Assembly: GCA_030180135.1 (NCBI GenBank)
Contig: CM058235.1
Coordinates: 12,261,145 to 12,325,144 of the forward strand
DNA: 64,000 nucleotides
Source: Orychophragmus violaceus
Taxonomy: Eukaryota > Streptophyta > Magnoliopsida > Brassicales > Brassicaceae
Direction: 5' to 3'
In this document: piece by piece, positions 35,418 through 46,618 of the stretch
How positions within the stretch are numbered: position 1 is the stretch's first letter
How the letters are laid out: every line of letters begins with the position of its first letter
Made by a program: the position numbers and the translations under genes
The notes under the pieces: generated by a model
The model's input: the letters and a program-made list of their open reading frames with translations, nothing else
Database searches by the model: none
What the model was told of the DNA's origin: nothing

Positions 35418-36542
35418 ATGAGTGCTTCTGTTATTACTACTGAGGGCTCAAAACCTGTAGTTGTTCCTATCATTCTCAAAGGAAACAACTATCTTGTGTG
35501 GTCTAGAACCACTAAAACCGCAATATGTGGAAGAGGACTTTGGGAGCACATTCTTGAGGACAAGACACCGCCTAATGAAGATCCAAAGGGGAAGAAAAAT
35601 GAGGTAACAAAGAAGGAGGTGGCAAGGTGGTTTCAAGAAGACCAATCAGTTATGGGTTTTCTTCAAAACTCACTAGATCCTTCCATCCTTGAAGCTTACT
35701 CTCATTGTGAAACTGCTAAATCACTTTGGGATACTCTCAAGAAGGTATATGGTGATGCCTCTAACCTCAGCCGTGTGTATGAAGTGAAGAAGAAAATCAG
35801 TGACCTTCACCAAGAGGATTGTGAGTTCACCAAGTATCTTGGGAAGTTCTCATCTGTTTGGTCTGAGCTGAACATGTTAAGGCCAAGCACCATGGACCCA
35901 AAGGTTCTTAATGAAAGGAAGGAGCAAGACAAGATCTTTGGTCTCCTCCTCAATCTGAATCCGGTCTACAATGAGGTTATCAAGTCTATCTTAAGGGAGA
36001 CTACACTCCCTGACTTTGAAGAGGTGTGTTCAAGAATCCAAAAGGAGCATGGAAACATTGGATTGTTTGGAGGAAAAGGGAACCTTGTCACTGCCAACAA
36101 GAGTGTGTTCTAGCAAGAGGAAAGGAAGGGTGTCTTCTGTGACCATTGCAAGAAGAAAGGACATGCGAAGGACAAGTGTTGGACCCTTCACCCTCATCTC
36201 AAGCCATCCAAGTTCAAAGACTCAAGTGCCAAAATCTCTCAAGAGAATGTGAATGAGCAGACGACTTCATCCTCTCAAGGAGGAAAGCTTGCACTCTTCA
36301 CCAACACTGATTATGTGAGAAGGAGTGATTTGGAGGACCTCATCAAGGCTTATGCCTCCAAACTCTCTGGTATCACCTTATTGTCTCATAAACTACTTGC
36401 TAAAACTGATCAGAACTTGGTAGTAGATTCAGGAGCATCTCACCACATGATTAGTAATGCTAAGTTGTTAAAAGACATCAAACCTGCCCTAGGAAGAGTA
36501 ACTATTGCTGATGGTCAAGGTATTCCCATTGAAGGAACATGA
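35418..36542 (+). pseudogene. Copia gag, zinc knuckle and protease
   Basis: Gag starts at MSASVITTEG (an upstream in-frame Met is possible). It has the UBN2-type fold (LKGNNYLVWSRTTKTAI..., GFLQNSLDPSILEAYSHCETAKSLW, EFTKYLGKFSSVWSEL). A TAG at 36111-36113 interrupts it just before the knuckle CDHCKKKGHAKDKCW. The aspartic protease motif VVDSGASHHM follows at ~36421. A TGA at 36540 breaks the frame again, before the link to integrase. Confidence 0.88.
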
Positions 36543-37519
36543 AAGTTAAGACTGTTTAACAAGGATAGTGATGCCTTCTTTGTGCCTAAGTTTAAATCCA
36601 ATCTGCTATCAGTTAAAAGGATTACTAAAGACTTGGACTGCAATTTTATCTTTGGACCTAATGAGGTGTGCTTTCAGGACATTAAGAATGGAAGGGTACT
36701 TGCCAGAGGTGGAACACAAGATGAGCTTTATCTCATTGAAAACACCTCTCCAAGCAATTTGGGTTCCTTAGCTTTCAATTCCTGTTTTCCGGTTAATCAA
36801 AACAGTTTGTGGCATGCTAGACTTGGACATCCTCATGCTAGAGCTCTGAACTTGATGTTGCCTAACACTACTTTTGATCATTCGACTTGTGAAGCTTGTA
36901 TCCTTGGCAAACATTGCAGAACAGTCTTCCCTAAATCTACCACTATCTATGAGAGCTGCTTTGATCTTGTGCATTCTGATGTTTGGACTTCACCTTGCCA
37001 GTCTAGAGATGGGAACAAGTATTTTGTGACATTTATAGATGAAAAGTCAAAATATACTTGGGTCACCTTGCTCCCATCGAAAGATAGAGTTTATGAAGCT
37101 TTCATTCATTTTCAAAACTACATTAATAATCAGTTTAATGCAAGGATCAAAGTGTTTAGATCGGACAATGGGGGAGAGTACACAAGTCAAAGATTCAAGG
37201 CTAATCTGAACAAACATGGAATCCTACATCAAACAAACTGTCCACATACACCTCAACAAAATGGAGTGGCTGAGAGAAAGAACAGACATCTCATGGAAGT
37301 GGCTAGATCCATGATGTTCTGTACCAATGTGCCTAAACGATTTTGGGGAGATGCGGTCTTAGAAGCCTGTTATCTCATCAATAGGATTCCAACAAAAGTT
37401 CTCCAAGACATCTCACCATTTGAGGTTCTAAACAAAACTCAACCCTTTATTGAACACTTACGTGTGTTTGGGTGTGTGTGTGTTTTGTACATATTTCAGG
37501 TGATCAAAGAAATAAGCTA
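36543..37519 (+). pseudogene. Copia integrase
   Basis: The zinc-binding HHCC head (LWHARLGHPHARAL...CEACILGKH) and the DDE core (HSDVW..., RSDNGGEYTS..., NGVAERKN) are present. About 2 extra bases in a GT run near 37470-37486 shift the frame in the conserved VFGCVCFVHI motif; the C-terminal part continues in another frame (EAKSTKCMFLGYS... from ~37515). Confidence 0.88.
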
Positions 37520-39701
37520 GAGGCTAAGAGCACAAAGTGTATGTTCCTGGGATACTCTACAACTCATAAGGGTTATAAGTGTTTCGATCCCAGCAACAAC
37601 CGCATATATGTGTCAAGAGATGTCAAGTTCATTGAGGGGCAAGGGTACTATGAGAAAAGGGATTGGGAAGGATTGAAGGATCTTTCAAGATCACCGTCTG
37701 ACCTTGCTACAAGTCTGAGGTTTCTCTTGAATCATTTGGGAAATGATCCTACTAATGTACCGAGACAAGGGGAAACAGAAACAAGAAGTCATCAAGAAGA
37801 GTTGCAAGAAGAAGAACCAGTGACAGCTAATCAAGAACCCACTCAAACTCAAGAGGAAGTTCTACCTCAGAATCAAGATCAAGACAACTTGAATATGAAT
37901 GATGAGGAGATTATTCATCATGAAGAAGAAGAGATAGGTGTAGAGGAAGCTGCTCAACCGGTCCAACAACTCAGAAGAAGTACCAGAGAAAAGACGGATC
38001 TATCAAGCTACATCAACAAGAAGTTCTACTTCAACAATCAGGTTGTTGCTCATCCCAACCAGTCCGTGTGTTCTATTGACTTGTTGCCATCAAGTCATTG
38101 CGCTTTTCTTGGGAAGATAGAGATGAATCATGTTCCTAAAACCTATGAAGAGGCTAAAGACACCAAGGAGTGGATGGATGCTGTGATTGATGAGAAGGGA
38201 GCTATGGAAAAGAATCACACTTGGAATGTGGAAGCTGCCAAAGGGAAAGAAGACTGTCAGCTCAAAATGGGTCTTCACAATCAAGTATAAGAGCAATGGA
38301 GACATTGAAAGGTACAAGGCAAGGTTGGTTGCAAGAGGGTTCACGCAAACATATGGATAAGACTACACTGATACCTTTGCACCAGTAGCTAAACTCCATA
38401 CAGTAAGAGTTACACTGTCCTTGGCCACAAACCTTTCATGGAACCTATGGCAAATGGATGTTAAGAATGCCTTTTTACAAGGAGAGCTTGAAGAGGAAGT
38501 GTACATGACTCCACCACCGGGACTAGAGCATTTGTGTAAACCTGGTGAAGTATTGAGACTAAGGAGAGCAATCTATGGTTTGAAGCAATCACCAAGGGCA
38601 TGGTACCATAAGCTAAGCCATACACTCGTGGACTATGGATTCAAGAAGTCTCAATCTGATCACACATTGTTTACTCTTCAAAGCTCTTTAGGAGTGGTGG
38701 TGGTTCTTATCTATGTGGATGATTTAATCATTACTGGAAGTGATAATGAGGGAATTCAGTCCACAAAGGCTTTTCTCAAAAGTTCGTTTGACATCAAAGA
38801 CCTTGGAGAGTTGAAGTATTTCTTGGGTATTGAAGTATGCAGATTCAATGATGGGTTGTTTTTGTCCCAAAGGAAGTATGTTAAAGACTTGCTGACAGAA
38901 ACACGAATGCATGATTGCAAGATAGCAAAGACTCCTCTTGAAGATGGTTACCAAGTCAATAGAAAGGGGGAGAAATAAGATGAGGAGAAGTTCAAGGATG
39001 TCTCCTTGTATAGAAGACTGGTTGGGAAGCTTATCTATTTAACTCTCACTAGACCAGACCTATGTTTTGTTGTGAATCAAGTCAGTCAGCATATGCAATC
39101 ACCCACAGTTTATCATTGGAGTTTGATTGAGAGGATCCTTAGATATCTCAAAGGCTCAACAGGACAAGGAATTTGTATGGGTAAGAATGATAGCACTGAG
39201 ATTGTCGGCTACTGTGATGCAGATTGGGCTGGTGATAAGAGTGACAGGAGATCCACAACCAGTTATTGCACCTTCATTGGAGGTAACTTAGTGACTTGGA
39301 AGACAAAGAAGCAGAAAGTGGTCTCATGTTCAAGTGCTGAAGCTGAGTATAGGGCTATGAGGAAGCTTACAACAGAGTTAACTTGGTTGAAGGCTCTACT
39401 CAAGGACTTTGGCATTGAGCAATCAAGTCCCATTACCTTTCATTGTGACAATCAGGCTGCAATACACATTGCTACCAACTCTATGTTTCATGAAAGGACT
39501 AAACACATTGAGATTGATTGTCACAAGGTAAGGGAGAAGATTGAAGATGGGACGGTTCTACCTTGCTACACAAAGAGCGAAGATCAGCTAGCAGACATCT
39601 TCACCAAGGCTGCAAGTCTCAAGGTTTGCGATCATATCTTCAGCAAACTAGGACTTGTAGACCTTCCTACCCATGATTATAACTTCCCTGATCATGTGTA
39701 G
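37520..39701 (+). pseudogene. Copia reverse transcriptase and RNase H
   Basis: An acidic linker leads to the RT start. A frameshift near 38235 breaks the LPKGKKTVSSKWVFTIKYKS motif and a TAA sits at 38357. RT then reads QMDVKNAFLQGELEEEVYM..., YGLKQSPRAWY and the catalytic YVDDLIITG. After a stop at 38976, RNase H is intact in sequence: CDADWAGDKSDRRSTT, SSAEAEYRAM, HCDNQAAIHIA, HERTKHIEIDCH. The catalytic residues are present but not in one frame. Confidence 0.9.
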
Positions 39702-39834
39702 CATACTCTTTTTCCCTTGATGTGGTTTTGTCCCAAGTGGTTTTCCACATCAAGGTTTTTAATGAGGTGTTGCCATGATCATTCCAAGTTCAGACTTTAG
39801 GGCAATTCCAAAGTTTGAACTTGAGGGGGAGTAT

Positions 39835-40182
39835 TGATCATGTATGTTTCAATAAAGTGAAGCAAGCCATTGTGTCGCCGACACAGTCGTCAACACATAA
39901 TCTTCAGGAACTTGAGCAAGGCACTGTGTCGCTGACACAGTCGTCAACACATAATCCTCAGGAACTTGAGCAAGCCACTGTGTCGCCGACACAGTCGTCA
40001 ACACATCTCCAACGGCCACATTTTCTCTAACGGCTATTTTTCAACTTCTAGACCTAGTTACTTCACTTTGTAACTCTATAAATAAGTCTCTATTGACTAA
40101 TATCAATATAGACTTTTGGAGACTTTTCTCTCCATATTCTCTCCAAATCTCTCTAATCTCTTAATACTCTTAAATTCTATCA
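39835..40182 (+). repeat. Copia 3' LTR
   Basis: Matches the 5' LTR with a few substitutions and lacks a 15-bp CT-rich piece near its end. The palindromic 13-mers recur at 39872, 39926 (one base changed) and 39980. Confidence 0.9.
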
Positions 40183-40183
40183 G

Positions 40184-40527
40184 TGTATTAAGGTCCCACA
40201 TCGACAAAACAAATGAGAATGGGACAATATATAAGTGATGTGGCAATCCTCCTCTCTTGAGCTAGCTTTTGGGTGTGAGTTAGGCCCATTACTTATATTT
40301 AATATGGTATCAGAGCCCAAAAGTTTATTTGTCGATTGTGGTCCACCCGTAGATGTCCAGTCCCACAAACTTCATGTTCAGATGTCCAGTCCTGAACGTG
40401 AGGGGGGTGTATTAAGTCCCACATCGACAAAACAAATGAGAATGGGACAATATATAAGTGATGTGGCAATCCTCCTCTTTTGAGCTAGCTTTTGGGTGTG
40501 AGTTAGGCCCATTACTTATATTTAATA
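40184..40527 (+). mobile_element. TRIM element
   Basis: A miniature LTR element of 344 bp. LTRs of about 120 bp (40184-40304 and 40408-40527) begin TGTATTAAG and end ATTTAATA. The PBS TGGTATCAGAGC is at 40305-40316 and the polypurine tract GAACGTGAGGGGGG at 40394-40407, which leaves a ~100-bp interior without coding capacity. CTTGC follows at 40528-40532 and also occurs at 34902-34906, left of the Copia. That suggests the Copia inserted within the first bases of this TRIM. Confidence 0.87.
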
Positions 40528-40532
40528 CTTGC

Positions 40533-41340
40533 AGAGTAATTGGATAACCATATACATTAGATAAAATTAGAAAGGAATGGATGTAATTAAGCATACCTTT
40601 TTTTCTTTACTTTTTTTCACTAGATCATATCAAATGCTACCATTCCAAGCATTTGAAATATCCATTTTAAAACCTATGATGGTGGTCATCGCTCTGTCCA
40701 ACTCACTTGAAAATATACGTTTACATTAAATTGAAGACAGATATAAAAGTAAAATGGATATAACAAGATATATTATCGCCTATATCATAATTAATTACTT
40801 TGAATTGGATGGGTATTGTTCACGAAATCGATTTAAGAATAATTAATGGGACCTAATTTCGGATAGAGACAAAACATGTGAGACGTAGAAAATCAAAACT
40901 TATGTGGAGAATGAAAGCTACTCTGCAACTAATTAATAATAATCAAATAGATCCAAAATATAAAGCAACGTATATATGGATTTATATACTGAAAAACTAA
41001 CGTATATCCGTATACGTACCCTCCTTCGTTCATCTTCGTTTTTTTTTCAACAAAATTTTGAATCGTACGTGAATAATTTTCACTATAACAGGTTCAAAAA
41101 AAAAACTTACATCTTCAGATCCCATACTGAAACGAAAAGTACGAATCACTAATTTAAACAACTAAAATGAACCCATTTGCTGAAGTAAGTAAAAAAACTC
41201 CGTACAAATATCTTTTCATGATCAACTCAAAAAAATAACTGACCTACTAGTTACTACAGGGATGACAGATAATTTTTGTTCTTAACAAAAAAGAAAGATG
41301 ATTTTATACATAACATATATATTATATATAATGATTATGA
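40533..41340. other. 3' flank of the ALOG gene
   Basis: AT-rich, no gene recognised. It probably includes the 3'-UTR of the minus-strand ALOG gene near 41340. Confidence 0.5.
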
Positions 41341-41928
41341 TTATTTTTGACCTAGAGGAAGTACGGTTCCAGAGGCAGCCGGAGGATCACCGTTACTCTG
41401 GTCTCCGACAACGATTCCACTCGTTAAATCCACTTCCAATCTAACGGTGGGCTTTCGTTTCCGTTTCTTTTTCTCGTAAGGAATCCCACGAGCCTTAGCT
41501 TGACTCTCTTTGACTTCCCTCAGGTAAATCCTAACGGCGCGTGCAGCAAAAGGATTCGAATCCAGCCGTCCACCGTTTTCTTCGTAAGCGGCTCTAAGCC
41601 GTCCGATCAACGCGTCGAAAGATCCCCAAGCTTGCTTGTGCGGACAAGCGCAAGAAGATGGTGGGTCCGGGTGGCCGAAGAAAGGACATGTCACCACGTG
41701 GACTTTGGTTTTTCCGAATTGATCGAGGTACTTGAGGAACTCAAGAACGTGTGCGCCGCTGCACCGCGTTAGTGTTAGAGGTGGTTTGTGGGTTCTTAGG
41801 TATTGTAGAAACGTGTTCCAGTCGCGGCGTTTCTGCGACTCGTAACGGCTTGGCGGTGCTGGTGTTGACGTGGATGGGGATGATGGAGTTGGGTCGGGTC
41901 TGGATGACCCGGAACCGACGGGTTCCAT
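41341..41928 (-). CDS. ALOG-domain (LIGHT SENSITIVE HYPOCOTYLS family) transcription regulator
   Basis: Single-exon gene of 195 residues. ALOG proteins are small nuclear DNA-binding regulators acting at organ boundaries and in light growth responses. A low-complexity Ser/Pro/Thr head (1-26) precedes the ALOG domain (27-~152), from SRYESQKRRDWNTFLQYL through LDQFGKTKVHV, AWGSFDALIGRLRAAYEENGG and AVRIYLREV to GIPY. The zinc-ribbon insert shows H77, C81, C93 and C95. A basic nuclear signal, KKKRKRK, lies at 153-159. Short length and an intron-less frame resemble the LSH5/LSH6/LSH7-type subgroup; I do not assign a member. The frame is intact. It lies between FLX and UBA1 homologues, where I do not recall an LSH gene in Arabidopsis. 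Confidence 0.92.
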   Translation of the reverse strand: MEPVGSGSSRPDPTPSSPSTSTPAPPSRYESQKRRDWNTFLQYLRTHKPPLTLTRCSGAHVLEFLKYLDQFGKTKVHVVTCPFFGHPDPPSSCACPHKQAWGSFDALIGRLRAAYEENGGRLDSNPFAARAVRIYLREVKESQAKARGIPYEKKKRKRKPTVRLEVDLTSGIVVGDQSNGDPPAASGTVLPLGQK

Positions 41929-42804
41929 GGAGTTCTTGACTTGTTAGTGCGTTCTTGTGAGTGTTTTGGAGAGTTTTAAAAAGAAAGAGAAAGAGTTTGG
42001 AGGTTTTGAATTTGGATGGTGTGAAAGAGTTATGAAAGAGAAGAGACAAAAGAGTAGAAATTTAGAAACGTTTAGTTCACGTGGGTTAATGTCCCTACCA
42101 AAAAGTCCACCTGACAAGTTTTGTTGAACCTTAGATTTTTCATTTTTCTTGATTATTCAGTTGAGTTACATATGAATTGGTTTGTACCAATTGGTTATAT
42201 TCGGTTTACATGATTACCTCTGAATTAACTAAGCTACAGACAGGACATATAGACTAGTGCATGTCTAATTTAATGGAGTAAAATGTCTATTTAATGATGA
42301 CCATCAGCCAATGACTGCAGTAAATCATTGTTACTTATTGCAACGGTCAAAAGCAATTGTAAGCGTTCACTTCCAATTTTTTGCAGTTCAAATTTTAGAA
42401 ATACTGATTAAAACAACGTCAGATGTAAAAGACTACAACTAAACATTAGACCATGTACATTAATAGTTTTAGGAGAGTTCTTAGCACGAATTCTTAGGTA
42501 AAACAACTAGAATGGGGATTCATTGAACGAACAATAGTTTGTTGTAGTCGTCATATGATATGTATTATATATGTTTTGGTTTGGTTGGTCCAAAATCCAG
42601 GCGTAGTGAATGACGTCATAATGAGAATGACCGGTTATTGGAATCTCACTTAACTCTTCACTTTAAGAATTGACAAGAGTCGCAAGACTCCACCCACCAC
42701 CTGTATATGGGAAATGAAAGAAACTACTAAACGTCTAATTTAATTCATATATACATCAAGTTATAGATTTTCCAAAAGTAGTCAGCTTATCTAAGAAATC
42801 TAAT
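41929..42804. other. Upstream region of the ALOG gene
   Basis: A GA-rich likely 5'-UTR on the minus strand (41930-42060) is followed by about 750 bp of AT-rich promoter-type sequence. No other gene. Confidence 0.5.
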
Positions 42805-43568
42805 TATATAAATTAAGAGAAAACTCGCACAAATGCGGCGCATATTTTATTTTGTTATTTAAATATTTAATATATTTTAAATATTAATATTTTTATTTTA
42901 TTTTTTACAGATTTTTTTTTCATAATAATTTGAAGAAAATAACATGCATTCACAAACAATACTACTTTAAATTATATGTTTACAAGTTTTAGTTATCAAA
43001 TTTCATGAATTTTCTTTTTCGCAATTTTTATTTCCTTCAACTTTCTTATTATTTTTTATTGAAATTTTCATATATTATTTAAAATATATGCATTTGTTAA
43101 ATTTTCAGTCATTCAGATCCTAATATTATAATAATATTTTAATATTATTTATCATTTTGAATTTCGTTAAGTTATGAATATATTTCATTGATTTCATTTA
43201 ATTTTTATTTTTATATTATTTATTTGTTTCTAGTATCATATATCATTAGTTATTATTTTTTGTTATATGTTTTTCTTCTAATTTATCATTTATTTTTAAA
43301 AAATCATAATTGCATATTTATTTTTATTTTATAATTTGGTATTTTTATTTATATTAATATTTAATTATATTTGAAATTGAGTTTCAATTTTAATTTATTT
43401 TATATTTATATTTAGTGATTTTAAATAATTATATTTAAATTAAATAATTTATTATAAATTTATTTAATTTAACGATGATGTGAAAAATATTTTAATGACG
43501 TGGATCAATAAATGATGGATTGATGTGTCAACGCTGGAGAGCCCCCCCTTCACTCATTATATATATGA
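42805..43568 (-). mobile_element. Probable Helitron, left boundary approximate
   Basis: The minus-strand 5' end reads TCATATATATAATGAGTGAAGG with host T at 43569, and internal CCACGTCA words match the next Helitron. At the other side a GC-rich palindrome-like patch (CTCGCACAAATGCGGCGC at ~42825) is the likely 3' hairpin, but I could not place a clear CTRR terminus. The body is extremely AT-rich and non-coding. Confidence 0.45.
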
Positions 43569-43587
43569 TTATAAAATATTAAGTATA

Positions 43588-45510
43588 CTAGTGGTTGATC
43601 CGCTCTACGCGCGGACATGTCAATCAATTTTTGTAGACTCTTATATATTGCATTTACTGTTTCGTTTTTCACTTTTTAGTTTTTTTTTATATTTGTAGTT
43701 CGTGTTGTTCTTACTTTTTTTTCATCTTTCAAAATATATTTTAAATGGTTTTATTTGTCTTACAATTTTTTTCCTTTATAAGATTATGTATGTCACGAAT
43801 ACTTTCTCTCTTGAACATTAACCATGCGAGTTCGCTCTATTCTCTCTCAAGACAACAATAGAATCCGTCCGAGTTCTTCTCCATTTTCACTGGTGTCAGT
43901 GGGTCATTCAGTGTCGGCGTTGGTGTTTAGTCTTGTTCGAAGTTCTTTCTTAGATGTCAGTGGAGAAGGAGGTCGGCTCTCCAGTTCGGCTTCTCGGTTC
44001 TACCTTTTTCGAGTCAGTGAGTATCCGGTTTTAGTGATTGTCTCAGAGTTTGAATATATGGCCTCCATCGAAGAAGTTTAATTTTTCCTTGTTCTGTGAC
44101 GTTTTGTCGGTTTTGCTGGTCTTCGATCATCTTTGTGTCCGGGTCATTAGTTCTTGCGTCGAAGGCAGTTTGTCTTCCTTGGAAAATCGGTGGGGTGCTT
44201 GTGCGTTCTAGAGTTGTGGCTGCTTCTCCTTGATGGTATTATCTTGGTTTTCTCTATCTTTTATGATGTTTTGTTGTTTTGGTAGATGGTCTTATTTTAT
44301 CTTATTTTGTGTGCAGAAACTATTATGAGGCTTGTATTGCTTTGGTTTTGTGTGATTTTTGGGTAGTAATATTCAATGCATGCAGATTCTGGAACTCTTT
44401 TCATGGTCTGAACGGTTTTCGAGTGGTTTTGATGGTTCCATGCTCTTTTGGCTTCAATAGATTGGAAGCAGTATATTAAGATGCTCTAAGATCTACAATC
44501 CTTAAATGTTATCAATGCTAGTGGCTTATTACTCTCAATTTTCACTTAGATTGCTGTTAATTATTTCTTTGAGTATTTATCAGTTTAGTGTTGGCTTTTA
44601 CGCATTATTTATCGTTTATTGTGGCTCTGGAATGTTTTACTTATGAATTCGTCGGCTCTCTCTCTTGAAAGATTTCGTTTTTTTTGGCTATGTGTATCTC
44701 ATCCTTAAATTTCAATATAATTCATTAGATGTGAATAAAAAGACTATGTATGTGTAGTTGTTAGTTGGCATTCTTAGTTTTTTCAGTCCAATGTTCATTG
44801 TTTTTTATTTGATATTGTGTTTATAAATTTTTTTAATTTGTTTCTTCCTTTGCATAATTTTTTTTTTTTTCGGTTTCACTACAATCTTTATTGATTTGGG
44901 TTACTGAAAATATATATAGAATTTGATTTGCTTGGGTTAGTTATGTGTGCTTATATATAGAAGCCAAATTTTGATTTTTGAAATGGTTAACCTCTAAAAA
45001 ACTTTGGGTTGGTACTGGTAGTGAGCAGGATCCATATCCTATTTTCTTTATTCTACTGATTGTTGTCGTCATCGAATGCACTAACACGAATCATATCACT
45101 GTTATCAAAATTTTTGAGAAACATATGAAGTTTTGTAATTCTTAGTATAAGTTTGGTAGATTTTGTAATTTATTTATCAATCTGTCATTTCCGTTAGACA
45201 TTTGTTACATCTGTTACTACTGTAAAAAGAGATAAAAAGTAATGAGTGGAACATTAAATCCTACGTTCACTCTCTAATTGTTAGGTTTGGGTTTGGTAAA
45301 TGTGTGTTTTAATTTATTTTAAAAATAAATTAGAAATTAATTAATGATGTGGATGCTGATGTGGCGGAAAGAGAAGAAAGAAAAGCCCGCTTAGGTTTGG
45401 TAAATGTGTGTTTTTATTTATTTTAAAAATAAATTAAAAAATGATTAATGATGTGGATGTTGATGTGGCGGAAAAAGAAGAGAGAAAAGTCTACTTTATA
45501 TATATATAGA
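43588..45510 (-). mobile_element. Helitron carrying GC-richer passenger DNA
   Basis: The 3' end on the minus strand is CTAG at 43591-43588 with host A at 43587, and a hairpin (TCCGC...GCGGA) about 10 nt inside. The 5' end is TCTATATATATATAAAGTAG at 45510, followed by host T. Just inside the 5' end is a 105-110 bp tandem duplication. The middle (43800-44480) is clearly GC-richer with open frames on the plus strand (for example 43824-44078), but no protein family is recognised. It may be captured host DNA. Confidence 0.7.
45281..45494. repeat. Tandem duplication at Helitron 5' end
   Basis: Unit one 45281-45390 and unit two 45391-45494 both start TTAGGTTTGG and end with GATGTGGCGGAAA followed by GAAAAG. 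Unit one has an extra GTTTGG. Confidence 0.85.
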
Positions 45511-45544
45511 TTATGCTTATCATGGTATAAATACATGAATGTTA

Positions 45545-46341
45545 AACTTGCTTCCAAAAATCAGAATCGTTTAGAGAGAGGGAGGGTGATTTTCGGCGAG
45601 ATTTCCGGCTGACCAGATCTCGACTTTTGTTCATAGAACGTCTCCTTCCGAGACTTTTTTGTTGTGATTTCGTTTCTTTTGTTCCGATCGAGGTTTGTTT
45701 TGGTTCGATCTCTCTCTTTTCGCCTCCGATCGAAATAAATCCAGTTACTTTCTATGGCCGACTTCCTTTCCGATTCATCGGACTCCTCCCGGGCTTGTCC
45801 CGGTGTTCCTCGCTTTGCGAGGCTTACGATCTTGCACCCTTTCTCTCTCTTACGCCGTCCTCTCCTTTTCCGATTTGCGGTGCTCTGCTCTATCTCCTCC
45901 GGTCGCTAAGATTAATATCGTGGTCGTGCCACAGCTTTAGAAGACAAGCAACATGTGGATCCTGTCGGGTTCTTTCTCCGACGGCGGCGGCGTCTCTTGG
46001 CTCGGCGGTTTTGTGTAGAGTTTCCTCATCCGTTTTATGTTTGCAGGTGTTTGGATGGTGCTTTCGGGTTGCTTCGATCGGCAAGCGGTTCGTGCCGGTA
46101 GCGGTGAGGTGGTTCAGGCGAGCTTCACTTCGAGTTCTTCAGCGAAGTTTCGGAGCTCTCTGGCGGTGGTGGTTTCTGATGAGAGTTGCGGAGGATGCAT
46201 GCCGGCGTCGTCCTGGTGCTGACACGTGGCTCCGCGTGTCACGCTTATCCTTTTGCGATTTTTCATCTTCTCATTGTACTGGGTTTGGTCCGTTTGTAAA
46301 CTTAAATCAGCCCATAAATATAACTGTTGACAAAAAAAAAA
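45545..46341 (+). mobile_element. Sadhu-like retroposon, full copy with target duplication
   Basis: About 797 bp, GC-richer than its surroundings, flanked by ATACATGAATGTTA at 45531-45544 and 46342-46355. It starts near TTTAGAGAGAGGGAGGG and ends TGTTGACAAAAAAAAAA. A plus-strand open frame (45627-46346) runs nearly through but has no recognisable domain, is Cys/Arg/Leu-rich as random GC-rich DNA would be, and reads into the A tail. I treat it as non-coding, as in described Sadhu elements. Confidence 0.78.
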
Positions 46342-46618
46342 ATACATGAATGTTATATTAATATCACAAATGTCAGTCGATACGTTTTGACCAGTAGTAT
46401 TGGTGTTAATTATCTATTAATCATTTTTACAAATATACAACTGAATTTACCATATCATTACATATAATAAAAAGTTGAGCATGTGGTATTTTTTGTTTAG
46501 TCGAAGACATGCACGTTACTATCTTAGTCCCTTGATAGCATTTGTCAGAATAATAAAACTAGTCTAGAGCATTTGTCACAATAGTAACACTAGTAGAGCA
46601 TATTTTTTTAAAGAAACA

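Larger units (their letters stand above)
34910..40182 (+). mobile_element. Copia LTR retrotransposon, degenerate
   Basis: LTRs 34910-35272 and 39835-40182 start TGATCAT and end TTCTATCA; they differ at under ten positions plus a 15-bp indel. The PBS TGGTATCAGAGC follows at 35273 and a GAGGGGGAG tract lies before the 3' LTR. Domain order is gag, protease, integrase, reverse transcriptase, RNase H, which is the Copia order. The single polyprotein frame is broken by at least four stops and two frameshifts, so it is not autonomous. No clean 5-bp target duplication: the right border touches a TRIM (40184) whose own CTTGC duplication appears to lie left of the Copia (34902-34906). Confidence 0.93.

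Noticed and set aside
45627..46349. 240-codon open frame on the plus strand
   Set aside because: It lies in a Sadhu-like retroposon, has biased Arg/Cys/Leu composition and no motif, and reads into the A tail. Other copies lack it.
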